Below, in pieces: positions 45,880-57,880 of a DNA stretch of 64,000 nt (position 1 is its first letter; every line of letters begins with the position of its first letter). The stretch comes from Spinacia oleracea (taxonomy: Eukaryota > Streptophyta > Magnoliopsida > Caryophyllales > Amaranthaceae): contig NC_079492.1 of assembly GCF_020520425.1 (NCBI RefSeq), forward strand, positions 116,781,157 through 116,845,156, given 5' to 3'. A program made the translations under genes and the position numbers. Below the pieces are notes generated by a model. It did no database searches. It was not told the DNA's origin and saw nothing but the letters and a program-made list of their open reading frames with translations.

Positions 45880-46971
45880 ATGATGAAGTCAAGCAATGGA
45901 GCAGTCCAAAGTCCGTCACAAGAGGCTAGAAATGATGCGGTCCAAGATCCGTCAAAGGAGCTAATCAATGGAGAGGTTCAAGATCCGTCAAAGGAGTCCA
46001 TCAATAGGGTGGTCCACGGTCTGTCACAAGAGCCAACCAATGTAGCAATAGACGTCATCGTTGTAAATGTCATGGCGATTGAAGCAAACACCATTGAGGA
46101 AGAATTGGCGAATATGAAGAAGCTCCTTGAAAAACTTGTCCAGGACGACGTAGAACAGAAAGCTCAAATCAAACGTCAAGACGAAAAAATTTCCAATTTG
46201 ACGAAGAAGCTTGAAAAACATCCAATTGGTGAATCATATGAAAATGGTGAAACGGGAAGTGAAGGAAAAAGCGACGAATCTAAATCGACTTTAAAGTCCA
46301 AGCCAAGAAGGAGCAGAAAGCACCATGGTGATTCGTTCAACTTCGAAAAAATTCAAGATATGATAGCCAAAACTATCAAACACCAACTTGGCGTAGATCC
46401 TGATGAAAGTGGCCATTACATCAAGCCTTACAAGGAAAGGATTGATGCCCTGGAGATGCCTAACGCTTATCAACCTCCCAAATTCATGTTCTTCGATGGC
46501 AAAGGAAATCCCAAACAACATCTTGCACATTTCATTGAAACGTGTAACAATGCTGGCACCGAAGGGGACTTGCTGGTGAAGCAGTTTGTTCGATCGCTAA
46601 AAGAAGTTGCCTTCGATTGGTACATAGACGAATTAGCTCCTGGATCAATCGATAGTTGGGATCAAATGGAGAAAATATTCTTGAATCGCTTCTTCAACAC
46701 TCTTCGTATTGTTAGCATGCTGGAGTTGACACAAACAAACCAGATGGAAGGTGAACCGGTCGTGGAATACATCGATCGCTGGCGGACGCTAAGTCTTCAA
46801 TGCAAGGATCATTTGCACGAAACTTCTGCAATTGACATGTGCATCCAAGGCATGCATTGGGACTTGGTCTACATCTTGCAAGGAATCAGGCCTAGAACAT
46901 TCCAGGATTTGGCAACTCAAGCTCATGAAATGGAGAATTCGTTAGCCAATCATGAAGAAAAGTCCGATTAG
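45880..46971 (+). CDS. Gag polyprotein of the gag-only gypsy element
   Basis: Structural Gag that would assemble the element's particles. The first ATG downstream of the LTR is at 45880 (the open frame extends back to 45763 but has no ATG there), giving 363 codons. The N-terminal part has three to four ~15-residue repeats around AVQDPSKE and GLSQEPTN. A predicted coiled coil follows (EELANMKKLLEKLVQDD ... KISNLTKKLEKH), then a basic stretch (KSKPRRSRKHH). The retrotransposon Gag domain is recognised from FFDGKGNPKQHLAHFIETC, FDWYIDEL and WDQMEKIFLNRFF. No CCHC zinc knuckle is seen and the frame ends EMENSLANHEEKSD at a TAG. The frame is uninterrupted although no pol exists nearby, so movement would need enzymes from another element. 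Confidence 0.85.
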   Translation: MMKSSNGAVQSPSQEARNDAVQDPSKELINGEVQDPSKESINRVVHGLSQEPTNVAIDVIVVNVMAIEANTIEEELANMKKLLEKLVQDDVEQKAQIKRQDEKISNLTKKLEKHPIGESYENGETGSEGKSDESKSTLKSKPRRSRKHHGDSFNFEKIQDMIAKTIKHQLGVDPDESGHYIKPYKERIDALEMPNAYQPPKFMFFDGKGNPKQHLAHFIETCNNAGTEGDLLVKQFVRSLKEVAFDWYIDELAPGSIDSWDQMEKIFLNRFFNTLRIVSMLELTQTNQMEGEPVVEYIDRWRTLSLQCKDHLHETSAIDMCIQGMHWDLVYILQGIRPRTFQDLATQAHEMENSLANHEEKSD

Positions 46972-47669
46972 TCGGGCATTTGTTGAGACTTCGACGATTT
47001 GGGGCTACAGGTCTGCAAAAAGTTTCAACAATGATCCTGGGGGGCAAAGGTGAAAAAGATTGTCCTCAAAGCTCCTAAGCACGAGCCTAAACTGTATAAC
47101 AAAAAAAAAACAAAAAAAAAACATTTGGAACTACGTTTGGCTTGATCCAAAAAAGTGAAAAGGTAATCATTTTATTTGGTACGTAGGCATCTTGGTTAAT
47201 CAAAAAATTCAAGGGCAGCCACATCAAAAAAATGAAAATCATTTTTGGAGTACAGTTTGAATTTTGAAATTGTATTCCATAAAAAAAATTAAAGGAGTAC
47301 GTATGTTTTGAAAAACACAAAATGTTTTTAAAAATGAAGTACAACATTGGGGGCATTAGTAAAAAAAAATTAAATTTTGTTACTTTGTCTTCAAAAGTTA
47401 TTTTGTTACTTTGTCTTCAAAAATTAAATTTTGTTACTTTGTCTTCAAAAATTATTTTTCGAATGATGATTATGAAAGTTCATCATTATTTACTCAAAGT
47501 TTGGAGAAAGCTCAAAAGCACCAAACACCTCGAACCAAAGACCTGGAGAAAGCTTCCAAGCACCAGGGGTTCGCAGGCACTACATTGAGACCTGGAGAAA
47601 GCTTCCAAGTACCAGGGGTTCCCGAAAACCACATTGAGATCTGGAGAAAGCTTCCAAGCACCACAAATC
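46972..47669 (+). other. Gag-only element, 3' non-coding part with short tandem repeats
   Basis: No pol. AAATTTTGTTACTTTGTCTT occurs about three times at 47370-47455. From about 47510 a ~51-bp unit built on CTGGAGAAAGCTTCCAAGCA occurs three times. Related GGAGAAAGCTTC words continue at 57906 and 58037 beyond the copia insertion, confirming the two sides belong together. Ends with the AAATC duplication (47665-47669). Confidence 0.7.
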
Positions 47670-49033
47670 TGAAGGAAATAATGCCCTTGGTCCAAGTATG
47701 CATTCTATATTAAGTCTAATAAATGCGGTTCAGTATTAATTAACAAGTTAATAATTCAATGAGATCAAGTGAGCTGAATGCCTAGCTAGAGGCCGCTTCA
47801 GTTCAAGTGGAATTAATGATATTAATCCACAGCTTACTCTTGACTGAACCCGTAGGGTCACACAAATAGTACGTAAACGGATCAAGTATTTAATGTCATT
47901 AAATACTCTATCTATGGATATTCGGAATCGACGGATCTTGGCTTCAGTGGGAGCTGAGATCGTCACAAGCAAGAAATGAATACTCCGGAAACGATGATAT
48001 TGCCGGAAACGGAAATATGGATCGTATCGGAAATATAAATATTATCCAAGTCGTAGATGTTACCGGAAACGGAAACATGGTACGTATCGGAAAATATTAT
48101 CGGAAATGGAAATATTGCCGGAATCGGAAATATTGCCGGAAACGGAAATATTGTCAGAATCAGAAATATTATCGGAAACGGAAAATAATTCCGGAAACGG
48201 AAATATTAAATATTTGTTCGAAACGGAAATTAATTCCGGAATCGGAAATATTAAATATTGTTCGTATCGGAAATGAATTCCGGAATCGGGAATTTAATCG
48301 GAAGCGTATCGTATGAATTAGCATCGGACGAGGCCCGCTAGACGAAGGCCCAGCACGAAGCCAGGCCATCGCCCAGCGAGACGCACGCACCAACGCACGC
48401 CTCGACCAGGCCCAGCGCAAGGCCAGGCCCAGCCAAGGGCGCGTGCGCGCGACAGCAAAGCAGCGTGGGCTGTGCGCCTGACGTGGGCCGCAAGGCTTGC
48501 GCGGGTGCACGGCTTGTGCGATGCTTGTGCGGGAAATCCTAATCCTATTAAGATTTGTGCAAAGATTAAAATCCTAATCCTATTAGATTTGTTTTGTTAT
48601 TTAGAGTCCTAATAAAGTTCTAACTAGCAAATCCACATCCTAGTAGGATTACAATTCCTTTTCCATACTCCTATAAATAGGTGCCTAGGGTCACAATTTA
48701 TGAGAACGATTGAAGTATTCAAAGGGTAAGTTTTTGAAATAAAAATCAGCCATACACTTGCAAACACTAGCCGAAATTCCTAAGCACCTTAAGGGCGATT
48801 CTAGTTGGTCTAACTTGAGGCGGATCCGGACGTACTGTGGACTATCTACGGAGGGACGACATTTGGAGTCCTAAAGACTTGTTCTTGTTCGGTTCGGGTG
48901 CAGCTAAGGAAGGCACGCTACAACATGTATGCATCTATTCTATGCTAAATGATTATGTGTAAATAATATGCTTTCCTGGCTTTATGGTTTTTCCGCATGA
49001 TTTATGAATTGTCATATGTATCATAACCTAACA
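47670..49033 (+). repeat. 5' LTR of Copia-2
   Basis: 1364 bp, TGAAGGAAATAATGCCC to CCTAACA. CGGAAATATT-rich part at about 47985-48300, GC-rich part 48330-48530, TATA box CTATAAATA at 48671. Confidence 0.93.
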
Positions 49034-51743
49034 GTGGTATCAGAGCCTCTTATTATTTTCATAATCTATATTGCATGAACATGGTTAAATATTACAAATT
49101 TGCAAGAATTGAAAGGGGTGATTAATTTTCGTAATTGTTAATTAATTGCAAATTTCGTTTATTTAATTATACGTACGCAGTTTTTCGGCAGTTTCTTCGT
49201 TACTCATCCAAATCGAGTGATTTTTGTGTCAATTCCGCATGTAAAAGGCATTCTAAAATTTTGACAAAATTAGTATTTTTCGGCCGAACCCAGAATTCTC
49301 AAATTCGAAGCCTAACTATGACTTTTCGGAGGTTTTAGTTTTTCGAATGCAAAATTTCGTAAATTTAAGATGTTAAATTAAATATTTGCGATTCTTGTTG
49401 ATAAATCTTGAATTTTTGATTGACCTACTGTATATGTTTAACAAGTTTGAATGCCTAGCCTTGTTAATTATGCAATCTAATTTGTAATTATGATTAATTT
49501 GTTGAAAATTGGAATAATTTAGAATGAATTTGATTTTCATAATTAGTTATAATTTAATTAGATACCTATGATTAAAAACCACCATAAAATTTGTAAATTT
49601 ATGTTAAATTTTAAATTTTTATGACCTAGACTTGAATCCATGTTAATCGGAAATCAATAAATTAATAAATTTTCGATTTTTCGCCCTAAAATTATGAGAT
49701 TAATATGATTTATTAATTTGTCATTAATTTTGAAAATAAATTTTTAATTTTTATGCGATTCGCTCATATAACTTGCACGCACAAAGCAATGGACGCTACG
49801 TGTTACCCTTAAGGGGTGTTGTATAGTGCGGGCATGCGACGACGAGCAAGGGAGTTCGTCGCCCATGCGGTACGAATGCAGCGAGCAAGGGCATGGTGCA
49901 CCAGCACAAGGCAGCAGCCCTGCCTTGTGTCGTGGGCTGTGTGCAATGGGCGCATGGGCAAGGGCGAGAGCAAGGCATGAGCAGTCGCGTGTGGGCAGCA
50001 AGCGAGCTGCGCCACAGCGCGCACTGCCTCGCGCAAGCGTGCGACTAGCGCTGCGCCCAACGATGGTGAGCAGCGAACGCGTGCGACGAGTGCTGCGCCC
50101 AGCGATGGTGAGCAGCGTGCGCGTGCGACGAGCGCTGCGCCCAGCGATGGTGAGCAGCGTGCTTGTTGCGACAAGCGCTGGCGCGCGCCTTGCGATGGTG
50201 AGCAGCAGCAATGTGACGCAGCGCATGGGCTGCGCGCACATGGCCAACAATGGCTGTGTGCGTGTGGCCCATGGCTGTGCGTTGCGTGGGGTTGTTGCGT
50301 TACGATTGGATCGTTTTAAAATTTTAATTTGAAATTTTCAGTTTTCGTAATTTTAATTAATTTTAAAATTAATAATTTAAATTATTTTCTTGGATTTTAA
50401 TTTTGAATATTGTAATTATAATAAATTTTATTTATTCTAATTATTTTACTAAAATTAAAATCATGAATTGATTTAAATACGACTGAAAAATAAATTAAAT
50501 CAGCGGATTCAATTATAAATTTATATGAGCTTTAAATTATTAATAAATTTGTATGTTTCCGGTTAGACTAGAAATACATTTTTATGTTTAAAATTAGTAA
50601 AGCATATGAATTTATTGGTTTAAGTGGGAGCCCTTTTAGTCATAAACTCTTGATTAGGTCTACAAATCCTTAAGGTTAAAACAACTTGATTAGAATTAAT
50701 AAGGACTGAATAATTTGTAGATTAATGGTGCCCTTGATTAATTGCTGCAAATGTTTATGTGATGCATAATGTGTTTTACTAACCAGCTATGTGGGCCATT
50801 CATGATAATGAATGGGTGAATGGTATATATTGTATATGTACTGTTTTGCAGGTTATGAAGTGAAGTATGGCCCAAATAGGATAGAAAATATGGTATGCGT
50901 GCCATTAATTTGAATGTAGTTGGTCTAAAGTACCAAAATTGTTTTTCAATTCAAATATGGTCTGCGTACCATCAAATAGTTGTAATTAGTTTTAATTATA
51001 GCTTATCCTATTTGAAGAAAATGGTGCCTCCCACGGAGATTTTCAAGACGGACTTTGAAGTTGAAGCTTCAAGATGAAGTCGGGCCATACTAGATCACAA
51101 TTATCTTATGCATGTTTTAAGTTATTTATTGCTTTTAAATATGTCTTAAATATGCATGAGATCAAAGCTTGATTATGTTGCATGATTAAGGATTTTAGTT
51201 CACTTAAAATCTAACCAACATAGTAAGAGCCTTAAGTTCCAAACTTAAAAATTGAGTTAAAAGGTGCCATGCCAAAATATACACTTGCTTGGATATCCTT
51301 TACATCAATCTAGTAATAGTTTTCGCTCAACGAGGTGTTACTTATTGGTCCTAAAGGGGCAAGGTACACACATAATTGTGAGTACATGTTAGTTTTGGTG
51401 AAACTCAACGATATAAGTAAGGAGTCCTTTTATGTCGTGGCAAAATCGATAGGTTTACCTAATAAGTTCTTAGACGTGCCTATCAACCAAGAATAGTTTC
51501 TAGACTATTAGCAAAAGGCTTTTGCTTACCTAAGATGTTTTAGAATTAAGTCGACAAACTATGCTTAATTCTTCAATGATTTTAGGATCTTGGAATCATT
51601 TTATTCACACCTGCCGGAACACATAACTTGAATAAAATGCTTAATGAACATTGAATTATGCATGTATGCTAGAATTTAAGTTTATTAAGAGAAACTGTGA
51701 ATGGTTATTTATTTGTTTATTCTTTTCAATTGTAGTTTTAACT
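49034..51743 (+). other. Copia-2 leader with a GC-rich island and 42-bp tandem repeats
   Basis: AT-rich except about 49780-50310. Within the island, at about 50060-50190, a 42-bp unit around GCGCCCAGCGATGGTGAGCA occurs three to four times. The strongly biased open frames on both strands (for example 49826-50332) are not supported as genes. The uninterrupted CACTA target site is at 51154-51156. Confidence 0.7.
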
Positions 51744-54700
51744 ATGGCAAACAACAATCAAAACATCATCATGGGTTCTGAGCTTATGGTCAAGCTGAAC
51801 CTAGCAAATTTTCTTGAATGGGAAGCTAAGCTAGTTGAAATAGTCAGACTCAATGGACTTGAGTATGTACTGTTACATCCCATGCCAAGCTACTATGCCA
51901 GAGACATGACCCCTGAAAGATTTTTCGCCTGGGATGCGGATCTCAAAAAGGTTATGAGTCTCATGCTGAACAATATCCCTGATGAATGGGCTAGAAGGTT
52001 TGTAGCTTATGAACCTTTTACGCTCATCAAAAATCTGAGGGATATCTGTCGTGGAGGCACGAAGGACAGGGACCTGAACGTCCATGAGTTGATTGAATCA
52101 ATGTCTGGTCTAAAGGTTAGTTCTCCCAACAGGTGTTATAGGATGGAAGTCCAAGAAACACATGTTCAGCTCCTTCGCACTAAACAGAGGGTAGGCGTCC
52201 CACTGAGGTTCCATGTAGATCTTATGCGTTCATACTTTGATCGCCTAAGTCTACTAGGAACACCAATAAGCGAAAGGATGGCAGTCTCTATCTTGCTCAA
52301 TTCACTACACAGTGGGTTTGGTCGCTTCAAGCAACTATACCTAAGTGAACCAAGAGAAGAAACAGTTGCAGAATTTGTTCACCTTGTCAGAAAGGCTGAG
52401 ATAATACTGGACTGTGAAGCCAAAGGTTTACTCAAGGCTAGAGGGAGACCATTCAAGAAAGGTGGAAAGTCCAAGGGCAATGCTAAATCAAAGCAGGTCA
52501 AGTCCACATCAAGCTGTCTTTATTGTGATGGAATAGGCCATTACAAAAGAGAACGTTCAAAGCTAAAGGAAGATCAGAAGAACGGAACAGTCGTTCCATC
52601 TTCAGGTATTTTCGTTATAGACTGTATACTTGCTAATTCAACTTCTTGGGTATTAGATACAGGTTGTGGCTCACACTTATGTTCCAATCCACAGGGACTA
52701 AGAAGAAGTAGAAAGTTAAGCAAGGGTGAAGTCAACCTACGAGTGGGAAATGGAGCACGGATTGCTGCATTAGCTGTAGGAACTTATTATTTGTCGTTGC
52801 CCTCCGGGCTAGTTTTGGAACTGGAAGAATGTTTCCATGTTCCAAGTCTTACTAAAAACATCATTTCAGTTTCTTGCTTAGATGCTAAGGGATTTTCCTT
52901 TTTAATAAAAGACAATAGTTGTTCGTTTTATTTTAAAGAGATGTTTTATGGATCTGCTAGATTAGTCAATGGACTTTATTTATTAGATCACGACAAACAA
53001 GTTTATAACATAAATACCAAAAAGGCCAAAAAGGATGATTCAGATCTCACCTATCTGTGGCATTGTCGATTAGGCCATATAAACTTGAAACGCTTAGAAA
53101 GACTTCAAAGGGAAGGAATTCTAGAACCATTTGACTTAGAGGATTATGGTAAATGCGAATCATGTTTACTTGGCAAAATGACAAAGCAACCTTTCTCTAA
53201 AGTTGGAGAAAGAGCAAATGAACTATTGGGTTTAATCCATACAGATGTATGTGGACCAATGAGTACAAATGCTAGAGGTGGTTTCAGCTACTTTATCACT
53301 TTCACTGATGACTTCAGTAGATATGGTTATGTCTACCTAATGAAGCATAAGTACGTCTGAATCCTTTGAAAAATTCAAGGATTCAGAGTGAAGTAGATAA
53401 TCAATTAGGCAAGAAGATTAAGGCACTGCGGTCTGATAGAGGCGGTGAATATCTGAGCTATGAATTTGATGACCATCTGAAAGAATGTGGAATTCTATCA
53501 GAATTGACTCCTCCTGGAACACCACAATGGAACGGTGTGTCGGAACGGAGGAACATAACCTTGCTAGACATGGTCAGGTCAATGATGGGTCAGGCCGAAC
53601 TTCCATTAGAATTTTGGGGACATGCACTAAATACAGCTGCACTCACTATAAATAGAGCTCCGTCTAAAGCTGTCGAAAAGACTCCATATGAGTTATGGTT
53701 TGGAAAGCCTCCAAATATGTCTTTTCTTAAGATTTGGGGATGTGAAGTATACGTCAAGCGATTAATTTTAGACAAACTTCATCCGAAATCTGACAAATGT
53801 ATCCTTGTGGGCTATCCAAAGGAAACAAAGGGGTATTACTTCTACAATACATCTGAGAACAAGGTGTTTGTTGCTCGAGATGGTGTCTTTTTGGAGAAAG
53901 ATCACATTTCCAAAATGACAAGTGGGAGAAAAGTAGACCTCGAAGAAATTCGAGTCGAACAACAAACTCTAGAGAATGCTCAAGATGACATTCAGGATGA
54001 AACTCAGAGATCTTTAGAAGTATCTGGTGAGAATCATGGTCAATCTAGAAATGTTACCCCACGTAGATCGCAAAGATATAGATCTCAACCGGAAAGGTAC
54101 TTAGGTATTTTGACGAACGAGAGCTATGATGTTCTATTACTTGAAAGTGATGAACCTGCGACTTACAAACAAGCTATGACGAGCCCTAGCTCCAAGCAAT
54201 GGCAAGAAGCCATGCAATCTGAATTAGAGTCCATGTCTGAAAACCAAGTATGGGATTTGGTCGATTTTCCAGATGGCTACCAAGCCATTGGAAGCAAATG
54301 GGTTTTCAAACTGAAAAAGGACAAGGATGGGAAACTTGAAGTTTTCAAAGCTAGATTGGTTGCAAAAGGTTACAGACAAGTCCACGGTGTGGATTACGAT
54401 GAAACCTTTTCACCAGTTGCAATGCTAAAGTCTATTCAGATAATGTTAGCAATCGCTGCATATTACGATTACGAAATATGGCAGATGGATGTCAAAACTT
54501 CTTTCTTAAACGACGTTTTACAGAAACTGTGTTTATGACACAGCCTGAAGGTTTTGAGGATCCAAAAAATGCTAAAAAGGTATGCAAGCTAAAGAAATCA
54601 ATCTATGGATTGAAGCAGGCATCAAGGAGCTGGAATATACATTTTGATGAAGCAGTCAGTGACTTTGGTTTCATCAAGAACGCAGACGAATCTTGTGTAT

Positions 54701-55731
54701 ACAAGAAGGTCAGTGGGAGCAAAATTGCTTTCCTAGTATTATATGTCGACGACATATTACTTATCGGAAATGACATTCCTATGATGAACTCTGTCAAGAT
54801 TTGGCTTGGGAAATGTTTTTCGATGAAGGATCTAGGAGAAGCACAGTACATATTGGGCATCAAGATTTACAGAGATAGATCTAAAAAGATAATTGGACTT
54901 AGTCAAAGCACTTATATCAATAAGGTGCTTGATAGGTTCAAGATAGCAGACTCCAAGCGAGGCTACCTACCCATGTCTCATGGAATAACTCTAAGCAAGA
55001 CTCAGTGCCCAAAAACACTTGACGAGCGTAGACGAATGAATGGGATTCCATATGCATCATTGATTGGTTCAATAATGTATGCTATGATATGTACACGCCC
55101 GGATGTTGCATACGCACTCAGTGCTACGAGCAGATACCAGTCAGACCCAGGAGAGGCGCATTGGACTGTTGCCAAGAATATTCTGAAGTACCTGAAAAGG
55201 CACAAAGATGACTTCCTGGTCTATGGTGGAGATGATGAATTAATTGTTAAAGGCTATACGGACGCAAGTTTCCAAACCGACAAAGATGATTTCAGATCAC
55301 AGTTTGGGTTTGTCTTCTGCCTCAACGGAGGTGCAGTAAGCTGGAAAAGTGCTAAGCAAAGCACCATTGCGGATTCTACAACTGAAGCGGAGTACATTGC
55401 TGCACATGAAGCAGCAAAGGAAGCTATATGGCTAAGGAAGTTCATAGGCGAACTTGGTGTAGTCCCCTCCATTAAAGGACCAATAGCCATGTATTGTGAT
55501 AATAACGGAGCTATTGCACAGGCAAAGGAGCCTAGACACCACCAGAGAGTCAAGCATGTACTTCGTAGATTTCACCTTCTACGAGAGTTCGTTGAAAGAA
55601 AAGAAGTCGAGATAAGCAAGATTGGAACTGATGACAACATATCAGATCCATTGACTAAACCTCTGCCGCAGGCGAAGCACAACTCGCACACTGCAGCTAT
55701 GGGAATCAAGCATATTGGAGAATGGCTTTGA
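51744..55731 (+). pseudogene. Copia-2 gag-pol, complete in order but frameshifted
   Basis: Copia polyprotein. The ATG at 51744 (MANNNQNIIMGSEL) opens a frame to 53359 containing Gag and a zinc knuckle CLYCDGIGHYKRER, whose last cysteine is Arg (CGT). Next are the protease motif WVLDTGCGSHLC (about 52647) and the integrase zinc region WHCRLGHIN...CESCLLGK (about 53059-53174). Around 53348-53395 small indels shift the frame. The integrase core then continues in another frame with SDRGGEYLS and PQWNGVSERRN, to the start of reverse transcriptase (IGSKWVFKLKK, QMDVKTSFLN). A second shift near 54505-54520 leads to a frame with YVDD at 54742-54753 and RNase H (GYTDASFQ, TTEAEYIA, YCDNNGA), ending at 55731. 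Few lesions, so inactivation is recent compared with the outermost copia. Confidence 0.9.
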
Positions 55732-56596
55732 TGTCCTTATTTAATGTTTTAAAGTTTTAGAGTTTAAATCTTTGTAAAACATTATTGGTTAATCATTCAC
55801 AATAAATAAATAGAATTCATTTTTCCATTTAATTTGTGGTTTATTAAATGATGAGTCCCTTCAATTTGAAGATATATTCAAGATAGACTGTCAGGACCAG
55901 TCCTGTGACTAAGAAATGTCTATCAAGTGAACTTGAATGTCAAAGGTTGAAAATGGTCCCTAGTCGGAGTTTTCTATAAAATTGGACGAATAGAAAACGT
56001 TAGACGACTAGAATGCAAGATGACTAGTAGTTCTGTTTCTTGAACTATGTGGACATGGCATTCTCATAATCATTTGCATAGATACTTACTTTGGGAAGAC
56101 TAGTATCGGACAAGACCTATGAAACTTTACTGTAAGAGATGAAAATCTGTCAAAAGTAAATTTCATTAAAATTATTAGACACTAAATCCTCAATACCTGA
56201 GTGATTTGAGATTACTTGTTTGAGAACTGGTTGCTTTGACGTTGACCAACCGTCGCACCGTAAAAGGAGGCTATAAAGGCAACGCTCAGGTAATCACCTA
56301 TCAAACGAAGTCTAATCTCAAGATCGCAAGATTGGGATTGTCCTCCCATAAATAGGGATGAGATGCTTAAAAGTTGTACAAGGCCACTCGGAGAGCTAGA
56401 AACTGTGAAATGCATGGCCGTGCTCGGATAAATCATAGGCTATGATTATCTGTTTATTTGATCAGTTGACCTCTCAAACCGAGAAACACCTCTGGACATA
56501 ATAAGGATGACAACTCTTACCTTATGTTCAAGAGCAAGCATCGAGCGACAAAGGAATTAGGAAATGCACACTTGTCCCTAAGGACAAGTGGGAGAC
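55732..56596 (+). other. Copia-2 3' non-coding region
   Basis: From the pol stop to the polypurine tract AAGGACAAGTGGGAGAC. Most of it matches 25860-26637 in Copia-1 closely, including short antisense open frames of the same length at 26253 and 56212. These I regard as conserved by homology of the elements, not as genes. Confidence 0.75.
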
Positions 56597-57875
56597 TAAA
56601 GGAAATAATGCCCTTGGTCCAAGTATGCATTCTATGTTAAGTCTAATAAATGCGGTTCAGTATTAATTAACAAGTTAATAATTCAGTGAGATCAAGTGAG
56701 CTGAATGCCTAGCTAGAGGCCGCTTCAGTTCAAGTGGAATTAATGATATTAATCCACAGCTTACTCTTGACTGAACCCGTAGGGTCACACAAATAGTACG
56801 TAAACGGATCAAGTATTTAATGGCATTAAATACTCTATCTATGGATATTCGGAATCGACGGATCTTGGTTTCAGTGGGAGCTGAGATCGTCACAAGCAAG
56901 AAATGAATACTCCGGAAACGATGATATTGCCGGAAACGAAAATATGGATCGTATCGGAAATATAAATATTATCCAAGTCGTAGATGTTGCCGGAAACGGA
57001 AACATGGTACGTATTGGAAAATATTATCGGAAATGGAAATATTGCCGGAAACGGAAATATTGTCAGAATCGGAAATATTATCGGAATCGGAAAACAATTC
57101 CGGAAACGGAAATATTAAATATTTGTTCGAAACGGAAATTAATTCCGGAATCGGAAATATTAAATATTGTTCGTATCGGAAATGAATTCCGGAATCGGGA
57201 ATTTAATCGGAAGCGTATCGTACGAATTAGCATCGGACGAGGCCCGTTAGACGAAGGCCCAACACGAAGCCAGGCCATCGCCCAGCGAGCCGCACGCACC
57301 AACGCACGCCTCGACCAGGCCCAGCGCAAGGCCAGGCCCAGCCAAGGGCGCGCGCGCGCGACAGCACAACAGCGTGGGCTGTGCGCCTGACGTGGGCCGC
57401 AAGGCTTGCGCGGGTGCATGGCTTGTGCGATGCTTGTGCGGGAAATCCTAATCCTATTAGGATTTGTGCAAAGATTAAAATCCTAATCCTATTAGATTTG
57501 TTTTGTTATTTAGAGTCCTAATAAAGTTCTAACTAGCAAATCCACATCCTAGTAGGATTACAATTCTTTTTCCATACTCCTATAAATAGGTGCCTAGGGT
57601 CACAATTTATGGGAACGATTGAAGTATTCAAAGGGTAAGTTTTTGAAATAAAAATCAGCCATACACTTGCAAACACTAGCCGAAATTCCTAAGCACCTTA
57701 AGGGCGATTCTAGTTGGTCTAACTTGAGGCAGATCCGGACGTACTGTGGACTGGGACGACATTTGGAGTCCTAAAAACTTGTTCTTGTTCGGTTTTATGT
57801 GTAAATAATATGCTTTCCTGGCTTTATGGTTTTTCCGCATGATTTATGAATTGTCATATGTATCATAACCTAACA
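56597..57875 (+). repeat. 3' LTR of Copia-2, with deletions
   Basis: 1279 bp. It starts TAAAGGAAAT instead of TGAAGGAAAT (one G to A change in the terminal dinucleotide). It lacks about 13 bases in the CGGAAATATT part, about 13 bases near 57750 and about 65 bases near 57795 that the 5' copy has. TATA at 57581. Confidence 0.9.
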
Positions 57876-57880
57876 AAATC

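Larger units (their letters stand above)
47670..57875 (+). mobile_element. Long-LTR Ty1/copia element (Copia-2), nested in the gag-only element
   Basis: LTRs at 47670-49033 and 56597-57875, perfect AAATC duplication at 47665-47669 and 57876-57880, primer site TGGTATCAGAGC just after the 5' LTR. 10.2 kb. Same family as Copia-1 but a different subfamily: the region after the GC-rich tract of the LTR differs. The gag-pol region is nearly complete but broken by small indels. It retains the site that in Copia-1 holds the CACTA transposon. Confidence 0.93.

Noticed and set aside
54478-55731. Endogenous plant pararetrovirus (caulimovirus-like) reverse transcriptase.
   Set aside because: Domain order protease-integrase-reverse transcriptase-RNase H, paired LTRs, 5-bp duplications and copia/gypsy-type YVDD/FIDD contexts show LTR retrotransposons.
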